From positions 2,407,501-2,471,500 of the forward strand of contig NZ_CP098023.1 of the NCBI RefSeq assembly GCF_030440425.1: 64,000 nt of DNA, read 5' to 3'. Below are positions 56,841 through 64,000 of the stretch, piece after piece; position 1 is the first letter of the stretch; each line of letters opens with the position of its first letter. Source of the DNA: Microbulbifer sp. MI-G (lineage in GTDB: Bacteria > Pseudomonadota > Gammaproteobacteria > Pseudomonadales > Cellvibrionaceae). The position numbers and the translations under genes were made by a program. The notes beneath the pieces were generated by a model that saw nothing but the letters and a program-made list of their open reading frames with translations, made no database searches and was not told where the DNA came from.

Positions 56841-57398
56841 ATGCAAAGATCGCATCAGCTAGCTGAAGAAAAATATACCAACCTGAGAAAAATTGCTTAT
56901 GAATTAACGATGGAGGAACTACCGTACCAGGATAGTGATTCTATCAGACTGGCTGAAATTTGTACAAAAGCAATTACTGCTTTTAATGCCTCTCCTGATT
57001 ACCACCAGAGAATGGTAACTTGGGACTGGAATTTTGGCGTAAGGAGCTATCGCAATCGATACCCCAATCGATTTGAACTTGCGATATGGTTTGAAAAGAC
57101 ACTCTGTGGACTCTCCATAGGGCGCCCAACGTATCATGGTTCAGGTGTCAGGCTGGACTTTATCGAAAGAAATCCAGTGCGGAACAATCCACTTGTGGGT
57201 AGAATCACGCCTATCTCAGTTACGGCTTACGAAGTTTATGCAAGGTTGATTGATGCGAAACAGTTAAGAATTATGTTTCCTGAAAAAGAGCTTATCAATT
57301 ATTACTCATCACTAGATTTTGTGTATATTCCAGGTACTGGAACCACACAAAACCCAAGTTATCTATATAAAGATTTGGTAGGTGACACAGCATGGTAA
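56841..57398 (+). CDS. Putative acetyltransferase-like protein of a small-protein cassette
   Basis: A 185-residue soluble protein, A/T-rich in codon use. A stretch LCGLSIGRPTYHGSGVRLDF followed by beta and helix segments (ISVTAYEVYARLID) resembles a GNAT-like core, but the acetyl-CoA signature is not clear, so this assignment is tentative. The ATG at 56841 has AAAGGA ten bases upstream. An ATG at 56802 is possible. Its stop overlaps the next start (ATGGTAA). It lies in the divergent position to the SOS operon. Confidence 0.6.
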   Translation: MQRSHQLAEEKYTNLRKIAYELTMEELPYQDSDSIRLAEICTKAITAFNASPDYHQRMVTWDWNFGVRSYRNRYPNRFELAIWFEKTLCGLSIGRPTYHGSGVRLDFIERNPVRNNPLVGRITPISVTAYEVYARLIDAKQLRIMFPEKELINYYSSLDFVYIPGTGTTQNPSYLYKDLVGDTAW

Positions 57399-57580
57399 AC
57401 AAGGCAAAAATTGATCAGGTCAAGGCTGAACTCAAGAAAAACAAGCTGAAAGATAAAATGTTCATAGAAAATGAACCACAAAAATCTGGCTGTCCAGAAA
57501 AAGCCATTAAACCCACTACGAACAAGGAATTAAATAATGGAAAAGGAAAAGGCCAAGGAAAAAGCCAAAGACAAAGTTAA
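57392..57580 (+). CDS. Lysine-rich small protein 1
   Basis: A 62-residue, strongly basic protein (Lys-, Gly- and Gln-rich tail) whose ATG overlaps the stop of the preceding gene. No family is recognised. The charge suggests nucleic-acid binding or a partner of the preceding protein. It overlaps the next small gene in another frame. Confidence 0.55.
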   Translation: MVNKAKIDQVKAELKKNKLKDKMFIENEPQKSGCPEKAIKPTTNKELNNGKGKGQGKSQRQS

Positions 57581-57659
57581 ATCTTACTTAAAAAAATCAG
57601 CCATAAAAACCAAGCCACACGTAATGCCACCCAACCCTCAGGGTAAAGGACGTAGTTAA
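57537..57659 (+). CDS. Lysine-rich small protein 2
   Basis: A 40-codon frame (MEKEKAKEKAKDKVKSYLKK start), highly basic, with AAGGA nine bases before its ATG and overlapping the previous gene's end. The repeated Lys-Ala-Lys-Glu pattern predicts an amphipathic charged helix. Function unknown. Confidence 0.5.
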   Translation: MEKEKAKEKAKDKVKSYLKKSAIKTKPHVMPPNPQGKGRS

Positions 57660-58234
57660 AATAACATCCCATTAGCCCATGACTGAGTGGAGTGGTTACG
57701 GTGCTTTTCAACTTCACTGGGTAAAGGAAATCCTAAAATCGACAGTTGTGAGGTGGAATAATCAGCAGCCTTTTAATTACACGAAGAATAAACAGTCAGA
57801 TTTTAATGGAAGCAATAACAACCATTTTTAAAAAGATCTGTCGTAAATATTCATTTTGCATGCCTGTGTGATAGTTCAGAAGTGAAGAATGAAAATGAAG
57901 AAATTTTGTACCATTTCAACACTTCCCAAGCATCGAGCTTGCTTATGGATCATCCTATCTATCAGAGTCTGAAAGCAACATTTTTATTCACCAGCAGTCA
58001 AAAAAACTAATTAAAATATTTTTAGGGCTCACAGAGTAATCAATCACCGCTAGAATACTCGAAAATTAATCGGTTGCTATATCACCTACTAATTTTTCCG
58101 CCAATTGCGGGAAAGCAAGTCATCAACATGATTTTTTCTATAGTTTTGGGCCTAGAATTCTGCGAATATAGAGCAAGATGACATATAGGAATCTCACGTG
58201 AATTAACTGTTATTCAAACAAGGAGCAATAACAA
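57660..58234. other. A/T-rich gap holding repeat copy B
   Basis: About 575 bases with no gene. The left end holds copy B of the diverged direct repeat (57673-57795). The rest is A/T-rich. The Abi gene's promoter and its AAGGAG site are at the right end. Confidence 0.45.
57673..57795. repeat. Diverged direct repeat, copy B
   Basis: Partner of 55333-55455 in the same orientation; see that entry for shared blocks. It ends the interval that holds the SOS operon and the small-protein cassette. Confidence 0.65.
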
Positions 58235-59197
58235 TTGACAGTAACTGAATTATACTCAAAAAGACAGAAGAGACTTCATGGAGAAGTAGTCGACGTTTAT
58301 ACATATGACAATATTCCCAAATCACTCCGAATACAAATCATTTATATTTGGCGGGATACACTAGGCAAGATAGGTAAATCTTTAGGCCGAAACGAAGACC
58401 ACGCATACAAGATTATCGTGAGCACACTTTGCAGAGAATTTGGCTTATTTCAACTTTCTCATGTTAACAAATATAAATATCGAGAATATACATCTGAGCT
58501 AGAAAATTTTTTCCTAGAAGAAAATAAAACAGATAGGGTGCTAGATGCGATAGAGATTAGTTTCAAAATTATTGACAAAAAAACCAGAGGCTATCAATAT
58601 CTTGGAAGACGTGATGCATCTGAACGTGCTGACAGGGCAATCAATGAATTAAACTCTAGATTCAAAGAGCATGGAATTGGATTCCAGTTTGAGAATGGAG
58701 AAATCATCCGAATTGATTCGGAGCTTATGCATACTGAAGCTGTTAAGCCAGCGATAAGGCTTTTAAATAGCAAACAATACGAAGGTGCTCAGCAAGAATT
58801 TCTAAGCGCCTACGATCACTATCGTCACGGGAAACACAAGGAGTCACTTAACGACTGCTTGAAGGCCTTTGAAAGCACAATGAAAGCCATATGTGAAAAA
58901 CAAAACTGGCCATACCAGAGTAATGATACTGCCAAATCACTTATTAAAATATGTTTTGAGAGAGAGCTGGTGCCTACATTCTGGCAGCAACAGCTTAATT
59001 CTCTTCGAAGTATATTAGAAAGCAGTATACCCACTGGCAGAAATAGGCTTAGTGCCCATGGGCAAGGTAGCAATCCAACTTCAATTCCAGATCACTTAGT
59101 TGGATATATGCTTCATATGACAGCATCGACTTTAGTTTTCTTAACAAAGGCCGAGCAAGAGCTTGCAAATAAAGCCAACCAGCAGGTCAAAAAATGA
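58235..59197 (+). CDS. Abi-type defence protein (STM4504/CBY_0614-like)
   Basis: A 320-residue protein. The N-terminal ~110 residues resemble an AbiJ-type N-terminal domain (YTYDNIPKSLRIQIIYIWRD). The C-terminal third matches the abortive-infection C-terminal domain (GKHKESLNDCLKAFESTMKA, RNRLSAHGQGS with its conserved RxxxxxH-like motif), a fold seen in HEPN RNases. The probable role is phage-triggered cell shutdown (inferred from the family). The start is TTG with AAGGAG upstream. It is A/T-rich like its neighbours. Confidence 0.8.
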   Translation: MTVTELYSKRQKRLHGEVVDVYTYDNIPKSLRIQIIYIWRDTLGKIGKSLGRNEDHAYKIIVSTLCREFGLFQLSHVNKYKYREYTSELENFFLEENKTDRVLDAIEISFKIIDKKTRGYQYLGRRDASERADRAINELNSRFKEHGIGFQFENGEIIRIDSELMHTEAVKPAIRLLNSKQYEGAQQEFLSAYDHYRHGKHKESLNDCLKAFESTMKAICEKQNWPYQSNDTAKSLIKICFERELVPTFWQQQLNSLRSILESSIPTGRNRLSAHGQGSNPTSIPDHLVGYMLHMTASTLVFLTKAEQELANKANQQVKK

Positions 59198-59511
59198 TCA
59201 GGAAATTTACCTTTAGTAATTTTGTACTTAAGTTATCAACAGAAATTTTCGCTTATTTGTACAACAAAATTTATTAGACAGTAACGTATTGTTACTAGAG
59301 TTTGAGTTTCAAAGATGTGAAAGTACGGCATGGGCTACAGAACTTAGGAACAACGTGGTGGCTTTTGAAAACTTAATGATCATTAGTATATCGAACCCGC
59401 AGAAGTGGCTTAAGTACAAATACATGAAGCAATTGATAGGGTCTGCTCTAACAAGCAAAACAGTAACAACATTCAGTTTGGGTGTGGCAAAACTCGTCCC
59501 AATTTATTTGC
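59198..59511. other. Gap between Abi gene and baseplate cluster
   Basis: About 310 bases. A plus-strand frame (59289-59564) runs into the baseplate gene on the other strand and is not supported. No terminator with a clear T-run was found here. Confidence 0.4.
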
Positions 59512-60489
59512 TTATGCCTTCATCCCATCAAGCTTGTTTTTTATTGTCTCGGTATCCGCACTAGCAGAGTTATAAGTGCCGGCACTTTCCGGGGCCTGGG
59601 TCTTGCCACTGCCGGGCGTGACACCCAAGTGGGTATGGGTAGCCAGATCATCGGCCAGGGTTTTGACCACGCCCATCAGGTCGCTCAGCAGCTGCAGCAC
59701 ATTGTCGGCGGTGTTACCCAGCCAGAGGGTGCCACCCGGCTCCACCTTGATCACCTGTTTGAGTTTGGCGATGCGCTCGGCAATATTGCCCACGCGCTCT
59801 TTCAGATCCCGCCCCGCAGTCACATTGATATCACTGGCGGTGGTGAGATTGAGATTATCCAGCGCAGACAGATTGGCACTGCCACCAGACAGTAGCCGCA
59901 ATGCACCCAGGGCTTCAATCAGTTTTATCCCTGCCACCGCTTCCATGGAATGCTGGCGTACCTGGCGGTGTTCATTGTCGCAGTCTGTATGCAGTGCGGC
60001 CGCTTCGGTTGTTTTCTGCAGCGCCCGCTCGCGGATCTCGCCGTGGGTTTCCCGGTGCCAGGTTGCCTGGGCATCCACCTTTTGCCGCACGGTGTCGCTC
60101 TGCTGCCAGACCAAGTCCTCGCGATCCAGTGCCGGCACACCCAGGCCCCGGCACAGCACCGTGCGGATAAACGGCTGGTCCGGGCGGCCATAGGCAAAGG
60201 CCAGCTCCACCAGGGTGCCCGGTTGCGGAAAACCAAAGGTCCCGCGCTCATTGCCGGCAAAGTGCAGCGGCAGCGGCACGCTGCGAAAAACGGGGATCTG
60301 CTGGTCCGCCTTGCCTTCGCTGTTCAGCAGTTGCACATCCACCCCGTAGCGTGGCCGAAACGCTTCCGCCAGCTCCGGCTGCTCGGTGGGATCGCTGATG
60401 GCCACTATGCGGGCCAGCAGCGGCAGATGCAGGCCGCTTTTCAGTTCCGGGTAGACGCGCTCCATCAGCCGTTTTATCTGTGCTTCCAC
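59512..60489 (-). CDS. Phage baseplate assembly protein V-like (spike)
   Basis: A 325-residue gpV/VgrG-gp5-related protein with the OB-fold region LPLHFAGNERGTFGFPQPG TLVELAFA and a C-terminal repeat-like beta-helix part, ending with HTHLGVTPGSG, typical of contractile-tail spikes. It is the last gene of a minus-strand baseplate run, and its start overlaps the end of the hub-like gene. Confidence 0.7.
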   Translation of the reverse strand: MEAQIKRLMERVYPELKSGLHLPLLARIVAISDPTEQPELAEAFRPRYGVDVQLLNSEGKADQQIPVFRSVPLPLHFAGNERGTFGFPQPGTLVELAFAYGRPDQPFIRTVLCRGLGVPALDREDLVWQQSDTVRQKVDAQATWHRETHGEIRERALQKTTEAAALHTDCDNEHRQVRQHSMEAVAGIKLIEALGALRLLSGGSANLSALDNLNLTTASDINVTAGRDLKERVGNIAERIAKLKQVIKVEPGGTLWLGNTADNVLQLLSDLMGVVKTLADDLATHTHLGVTPGSGKTQAPESAGTYNSASADTETIKNKLDGMKA

Positions 60490-61175
60490 GGGTCCGCGCT
60501 CCAGGTCAGGTTCATAAAATTACCGGCCAGCGCAACCCCGGTGACATAGTGATTATTGAGCAACACTCCGGGGCGCAGCCAGGGGATACAGGCCACACGG
60601 GCGCGGTTGGCAATGCCAAAATTTGTGGCGAAGCCCGCGGGCAGTGGCAGTGACCGGCCGGCCCAGTGGCTGTGGCTCCAGCTGCCCACAAACACCTGGC
60701 CATCGCCCTGCTGCTGCCATAACAATTGCGGGATGCCAAACACCCGCGCCAACTGATCCATCAGCCAGTAGCCGCTGCCGGCACTGTAAAAGGCCGGGGC
60801 CTTGATCTGGGTATAAGCACCGGTGCCGATCACAAAGCGCAGCCCGGTCACCGCAGACACCAGCCCCAGCACGGCGGCCAGGGTGACATAGCGCTGGGCC
60901 AGGGGTACCTGTTGCGCCAGCGCGGCGCTCAGCTCGCGGCAGTGCAGTTTCTGGCGGGTGTTGTCCACTCCGGTGCAATGCACCACATAGCCGGTAAAAA
61001 ACCGCTGCAGGCGTTGGGGGTTGTAGCCCAGGTCCAGCTGCACCAGGCCCTGCAGCGGTCGGCGGCTGCGCACGGTAAAGGCCGCGCGCCCAGGGGTAAA
61101 CAGATCCAGGCGCACATCGTCGTCCACCAGTGCCAGGGGCTCGCCGCTGACGGTGAGATGTTTATGCAGTCGCAC
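60474..61175 (-). CDS. Phage late-control D-like baseplate hub protein
   Basis: A 233-residue protein resembling gpD/gp27-type hub subunits (LVDDDVRLDLFTPGRAAFTV, LQLDLGYNPQRLQRFFTGYV pattern). In T6SS VgrG the D- and V-like parts are fused; here they are separate genes with a 16-base overlap. The GTG at 61175 with GGGGAG upstream is preferred over an ATG 13 codons earlier that lies in the neighbouring gene. Confidence 0.65.
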   Translation of the reverse strand: MRLHKHLTVSGEPLALVDDDVRLDLFTPGRAAFTVRSRRPLQGLVQLDLGYNPQRLQRFFTGYVVHCTGVDNTRQKLHCRELSAALAQQVPLAQRYVTLAAVLGLVSAVTGLRFVIGTGAYTQIKAPAFYSAGSGYWLMDQLARVFGIPQLLWQQQGDGQVFVGSWSHSHWAGRSLPLPAGFATNFGIANRARVACIPWLRPGVLLNNHYVTGVALAGNFMNLTWSADPWKHR

Positions 61176-61725
61176 CGCTCGGCTCCCCGCTGTCTGGCTC
61201 CGGTGCCAGGGCATCGTCGGCCCATTTCAGCACCTGTTCAAAGCCGGTATAGGTTTCTCCCTCCGCTGGGATTGCTGCACCGGTTGGCGCAACCGGTTCG
61301 CCGTCGCTGCTCTGGGGCGCGGCGGTTTGGGTCTGCTGGCGCTGCTCCACTTTTTCCGGCACGGATAAATATTCAGACAGGGTAAAGGTCACCCGCCAGG
61401 CGTGTTTGCCGGGTATCTCCCGCGCAGTGAAACTTTCATTGAATTGCACCTGGCGAATATTCATGGCGCGCGCGGTATCGTCCACAATATCGAACACGGT
61501 GAGTTTGCCCTTGTCATCCACGGATTCCGCCTGGCGCAGCAGCCCGTTCAGGTCCTCCCTGCGCGCAAAGGCAATCACCAGGGAAACGCTCAGGGATTTG
61601 GCCTTGATGCCGTTCTGGGCGCGGTCGGTGCTGCTGGTGTTGCCGCCGAGGGATTCGGTTTCGATACGCAGTACCCCGTTCACCACCAGCTCCGAACCGG
61701 GCACGGTAAAGGCGTTGAGTCTCAT
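61162..61725 (-). CDS. Baseplate/tail protein, unrecognised family
   Basis: A 187-residue protein (MRLNAFTVPG start) with a beta-rich body (GVLRIETESLGGNTSSTDRA, AWRVTFTLSEYLSVPEK) and an acidic C-terminal tail. Such genes lie next to the hub gene in Mu-like and tailocin clusters. A longer frame from 61872 overlaps the next gene. The ATG at 61723-61725 overlaps the stop of the gene before it in an ATGA junction. Confidence 0.6.
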   Translation of the reverse strand: MRLNAFTVPGSELVVNGVLRIETESLGGNTSSTDRAQNGIKAKSLSVSLVIAFARREDLNGLLRQAESVDDKGKLTVFDIVDDTARAMNIRQVQFNESFTAREIPGKHAWRVTFTLSEYLSVPEKVEQRQQTQTAAPQSSDGEPVAPTGAAIPAEGETYTGFEQVLKWADDALAPEPDSGEPSGATA

Positions 61726-62045
61726 AATCCGAACAGCTCCTGTAAGGGCGCGAGGGCGCCAACCGGAGCGGCAAACAACAGGGCCGCGCTGAATACATGA
61801 TCGTGATCGAAGGGATGCGCCGCCTGGATTTGCCCGGCGATCTGGCGGGGACTGCCGCTGGCGTACAGGCAATGGGTCGTGCCGCGCCCATTGAGGTCGG
61901 CCACCAGGGTTTCAGTAGCTGCGCGCACCGCGTCCAGGTGCTGTTGTTTTTTCTCGGCCAGGGTGTGCAGCTCTGCCAGCGGGTCGGTATTTTCCAGAGC
62001 ATAGCCCATGGCACTGGCGATCTCTGCACCGATTACCTGTGCCAC
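61722..62045 (-). CDS. Small baseplate-cluster protein
   Basis: About 107 residues from a GTG at 62045, helical then beta (AHPFDHDHVFSAALLFAAPV). The true start is uncertain because no ATG precedes it and a CTG overlaps the upstream stop. No family is recognised. Its stop overlaps the next start. Confidence 0.45.
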   Translation of the reverse strand: MAQVIGAEIASAMGYALENTDPLAELHTLAEKKQQHLDAVRAATETLVADLNGRGTTHCLYASGSPRQIAGQIQAAHPFDHDHVFSAALLFAAPVGALAPLQELFGL

Positions 62046-62068
62046 GCTGCGGGTGGTATGCAGTTGTG

Positions 62069-62629
62069 TCAGTCGGCGCGGCTGCCAGTGGCCCCCAGGG
62101 GCGCGCCGGGCAGTTGGGACTTTTCCGATTCCAGGCGCAGCAGCTGCTGCGCGCGCCTTTCGGCCTGGCACAATTCCGGCAGGGGCAACCACTGACACAG
62201 GGTGTGTAAACCGGTGGCGAAGGTGCCCAGGGTCTGCGCCGCCAACAGCACCGCAACGGCCTCCAACTCGCCGACCGGCTTGTGGCGGTCCCAGGCATCC
62301 CCCAGCTTGGCCGCCAGCGCCCGCTGGGCGTTGGGGGCGGACAAATGCCGGCTGTAGCTGTGGCCCTGGCCCACGCCCTCCTGGTAGGGATGCACCACCA
62401 GCAGGTGCAGGTCCGCACCGAACAGTGCCCGCAGGGTATTTTCGAGCGCAGCACTGCCCGCCGCCGTTGCCGCGGTGGGGTTTTTGACAAAAGCCGCTTC
62501 CACACTGTGCAGCCGCGACCGGGCTTCGTCGATTTCACTTCGCCCCTGTGACAGTGCAGCCGCGACAATCCCGTCGCGCAGGGCTTTGGCCGCGGGGGGA
62601 AATTGGATCGCCGGGTGTTGCCAGGGCAT
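62069..62629 (-). CDS. Tail-cluster protein, unrecognised
   Basis: A 186-residue, mostly helical protein (LENTLRALFGADLHLLVVHP, QLLRLESEKSQLPGAP). Starts at an ATG at 62629 and lies in the compact minus-strand run. It may be a tail-tube or tape-associated chaperone, but no family is recognised. Confidence 0.5.
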   Translation of the reverse strand: MPWQHPAIQFPPAAKALRDGIVAAALSQGRSEIDEARSRLHSVEAAFVKNPTAATAAGSAALENTLRALFGADLHLLVVHPYQEGVGQGHSYSRHLSAPNAQRALAAKLGDAWDRHKPVGELEAVAVLLAAQTLGTFATGLHTLCQWLPLPELCQAERRAQQLLRLESEKSQLPGAPLGATGSRAD

Positions 62630-62635
62630 GCCGGT

Positions 62636-62845
62636 TTACCCGGTGGTCTGCTGCCAGGGCGCAGTGCGCTGGAAGCTGGCCACGCGCACACCGAAAATAA
62701 AGACATGGGTGCAGCCGCGTATAATGGTGCCCTGTTCCTCGGGGAGGATTTCCACCGTGTGTAAAACATTGGTGGTGGCCACCGGGGTAAACAGGTGGCG
62801 CGGCTCAATATGCCAGCGCAAAAACTCCGCGACTTTGTTTTTCAT
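62636..62845 (-). CDS. Small tail-cluster protein
   Basis: A 69-residue protein (MKNKVAEFLRWHIEPRHLF start) with no recognised family. It ends 7 bases before the next gene and is in the same compact run. Confidence 0.45.
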   Translation of the reverse strand: MKNKVAEFLRWHIEPRHLFTPVATTNVLHTVEILPEEQGTIIRGCTHVFIFGVRVASFQRTAPWQQTTG

Positions 62846-62864
62846 GGCAAATGCCTCCCGCGCC

Positions 62865-63503
62865 TTACAGCGCTTTCAGTTGCTGAATAAATGGTTTGGC
62901 GGTGTCCATATAATTTTCGCCCTCGGCCAGGGCAGCCACGGCGGCAGTGCCGCGCAGGCGCAAATCGCGAATGGCATCCAGCCGCTGTGCCCAGCGTTCG
63001 GCGGCGGCCAGAATCTGCTCCGCCGCCTGTTGCGGACTTACCCCATGCACTTCGGCGTGGGTGCGCACCACCTGGGGCACAGCGCCGGAAAACCCCGTCT
63101 CCGCGTAGCGCTGCGCCTGGGCCTGCACACGGCTGTATTCGTCTGTCATACCATAACCAATGGTGCTGGCACGCTGGCGCGCCTTGCCGGCGGTGTTGTT
63201 AATCACATCGATGGCGAATTGGCGGCTGTGGAAAAACGCCTGCTGTTGCGCTGCCTCCCGCGCCTCCCGGTCCTTTTCCGCGTGCCAGCGCTCAATAATC
63301 GGCTGAAAGGGGGTCAGGGTATCGATGGGTTCGTGACTGCCATCGCGGTACTCGATTTCCCCGCTGGCCTGCCCGTCTTGATCCTGCCACTGCACCGCCC
63401 AGATACACTCGTCGATCAAACCGGTCAGATCGAAGGCAAAGGAGCGGCCATCGATCACCACCGTATCGTCGCCCGCATCGCCGTTGATAATGGATACACG
63501 CAT
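62865..63503 (-). CDS. Phage tail assembly chaperone-like protein
   Basis: A 212-residue protein resembling the DUF4376-type tail-fibre/assembly proteins found next to the tail collar gene in prophages (IDGRSFAFDLTGLIDECIWAVQW, EPIDTLTPFQPIIERW). The C-terminal half is helical with EQILAAAERWAQRLDAIR. Immediately follows the His-rich tail gene. Confidence 0.6.
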   Translation of the reverse strand: MRVSIINGDAGDDTVVIDGRSFAFDLTGLIDECIWAVQWQDQDGQASGEIEYRDGSHEPIDTLTPFQPIIERWHAEKDREAREAAQQQAFFHSRQFAIDVINNTAGKARQRASTIGYGMTDEYSRVQAQAQRYAETGFSGAVPQVVRTHAEVHGVSPQQAAEQILAAAERWAQRLDAIRDLRLRGTAAVAALAEGENYMDTAKPFIQQLKAL

Positions 63504-63514
63504 CGGGTTTTCTC

Positions 63515-64000
63515 CTAGGCCACGCGAATAATCGCCGCCGCGGCAAAGTAACGCTGGCGCACGTCCACCGAGTGGCTGTGGCTGCCGCCTGAATGAATCG
63601 ACACACTGTGGCTGTGCCCGCCCGCACTCCTGGTGGAAAAATCGTGGCTATGAGTACCGCCGCTACTCACTGTCACGCTGTGCTTGTGATGGCCCACGCC
63701 GGCGACACTGACGCTGTGGCTGTGGGCACCGGTGCTACTGCTGCTGGCACTGTGGCTGTGCGCACCACCACCGCCTTCGTTTTTGCCGGTCACGGTTAAT
63801 CCGTCGCGATCGTTGGGGTCATAGTCCGGTCCGTAGTTGGAAAATTCATAACCGGGAAAACGCAACATCCTGACCCCGTTGATACTGTGCCCGTGGGCCG
63901 GAATTCTGGAAGTGGACAGGGTGTGGTTGGCAACGGAAATCGTGTGCGCGTGATTGCCGGCGCTGCTGCTGGAAGCGCTGTGCGAATGGCCGCCCGCATC
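63515..64000 (-). CDS. Tail fibre/collar protein with His-x-His repeats, 5' end outside window
   Basis: The frame enters from the window edge in frame (DAGGHSHSASSSS) and continues to a stop at 63515, so at least 161 C-terminal codons are seen. It has a run of GGxHSHS/GxHxHxV repeats that alternate with Ser-rich spacers, then RYFAAAAIIRVA. His-x-His repeats bind iron in T4-like tail-fibre tips, so this may be a receptor-tip or fibre head. The protein is certainly longer than visible. Confidence 0.65.
   Translation of the reverse strand, partial: DAGGHSHSASSSSAGNHAHTISVANHTLSTSRIPAHGHSINGVRMLRFPGYEFSNYGPDYDPNDRDGLTVTGKNEGGGGAHSHSASSSSTGAHSHSVSVAGVGHHKHSVTVSSGGTHSHDFSTRSAGGHSHSVSIHSGGSHSHSVDVRQRYFAAAAIIRVA

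Noticed and set aside
54996..59500. Integrated element with a duplicated tRNA-Leu 3' end
   Set aside because: No copy of the tRNA 3' end was found downstream, and no integrase gene is visible.
59289..59564. 91-codon plus-strand frame after the Abi gene
   Set aside because: It overlaps the end of the baseplate gene, lacks a good ribosome site and has no recognisable features.
59512..61175. T6SS VgrG
   Set aside because: Hub- and spike-like parts are two genes, and no other T6SS gene is seen, so a phage-type baseplate fits better.
63515..64000. CRISPR-like or tandem DNA repeat at the right end
   Set aside because: The repetition is coding (GGxHSHS units) with variable spacing and codons, not a DNA repeat array.

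Overview
The window looks like the chromosome of a marine gammaproteobacterium close to Microbulbifer or another Cellvibrionales/Pseudomonas relative. This is inferred from the gene order trxB-aat-bpt-infA, clpA/clpS/cspD, icd, then rluE-mnmA-hflD-purB-roxA, plus slyX, cmoAB and rsmJ. Most of the DNA is G+C-rich by eye. Two stretches are clearly more A+T-rich and carry accessory genes: about 42.5-47.1 kb and about 54.2-59.5 kb.

Layout. 0-17 kb: a truncated secreted esterase, tRNA-modification genes cmoA-cmoB, serine dehydratase, glutamate decarboxylase, rsmJ, several small envelope proteins, an OmpA-type lipoprotein, slyX behind a beta-lactamase-fold hydrolase, a thioesterase, a voltage-gated-type K+ channel, a SUI1/YciH factor and a large membrane protein with an M48-like domain that has lost its zinc motif. 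17-25.7 kb: a TetR regulator with a palindromic operator, divergent from a tightly coupled catabolic operon. The operon encodes an SDR, carboxylase beta, acyl-CoA dehydrogenase, enoyl-CoA hydratase, biotin carboxylase alpha and a second acyl-CoA dehydrogenase. It resembles the acyclic-terpene (Atu) route more than leucine (Liu) catabolism. 26-42.5 kb: housekeeping genes, ending in an anaerobic ribonucleotide reductase operon with tandem NrdR boxes and an FNR/Anr box. Its glycyl-radical domain is encoded by a separate 55-codon gene.

42.5-47.1 kb: a low-GC insert with a lipoprotein subtilase plus a secreted propeptide-like partner and a broken IS3-family transposase. 47.1-52.4 kb: a copper/silver-type RND efflux set with a small Cys-rich secreted protein and an adaptor that carries extra metal domains. 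53-54.2 kb: a gluzincin-type peptidase. 54.2-55.1 kb: a candidate minus-strand small RNA, then tRNA-Cys and tRNA-Leu.

55-64 kb: an accessory region downstream of tRNA-Leu. It holds an SOS-boxed operon with a SRAP/YedK DNA-crosslink protein, a cassette of a putative acetyltransferase-like protein plus two tiny lysine-rich proteins, a pair of diverged direct repeats around both, an Abi-type defence protein, and the distal part of a contractile-tail/baseplate gene cluster on the minus strand that runs off the window end with a His-x-His-rich tail protein.
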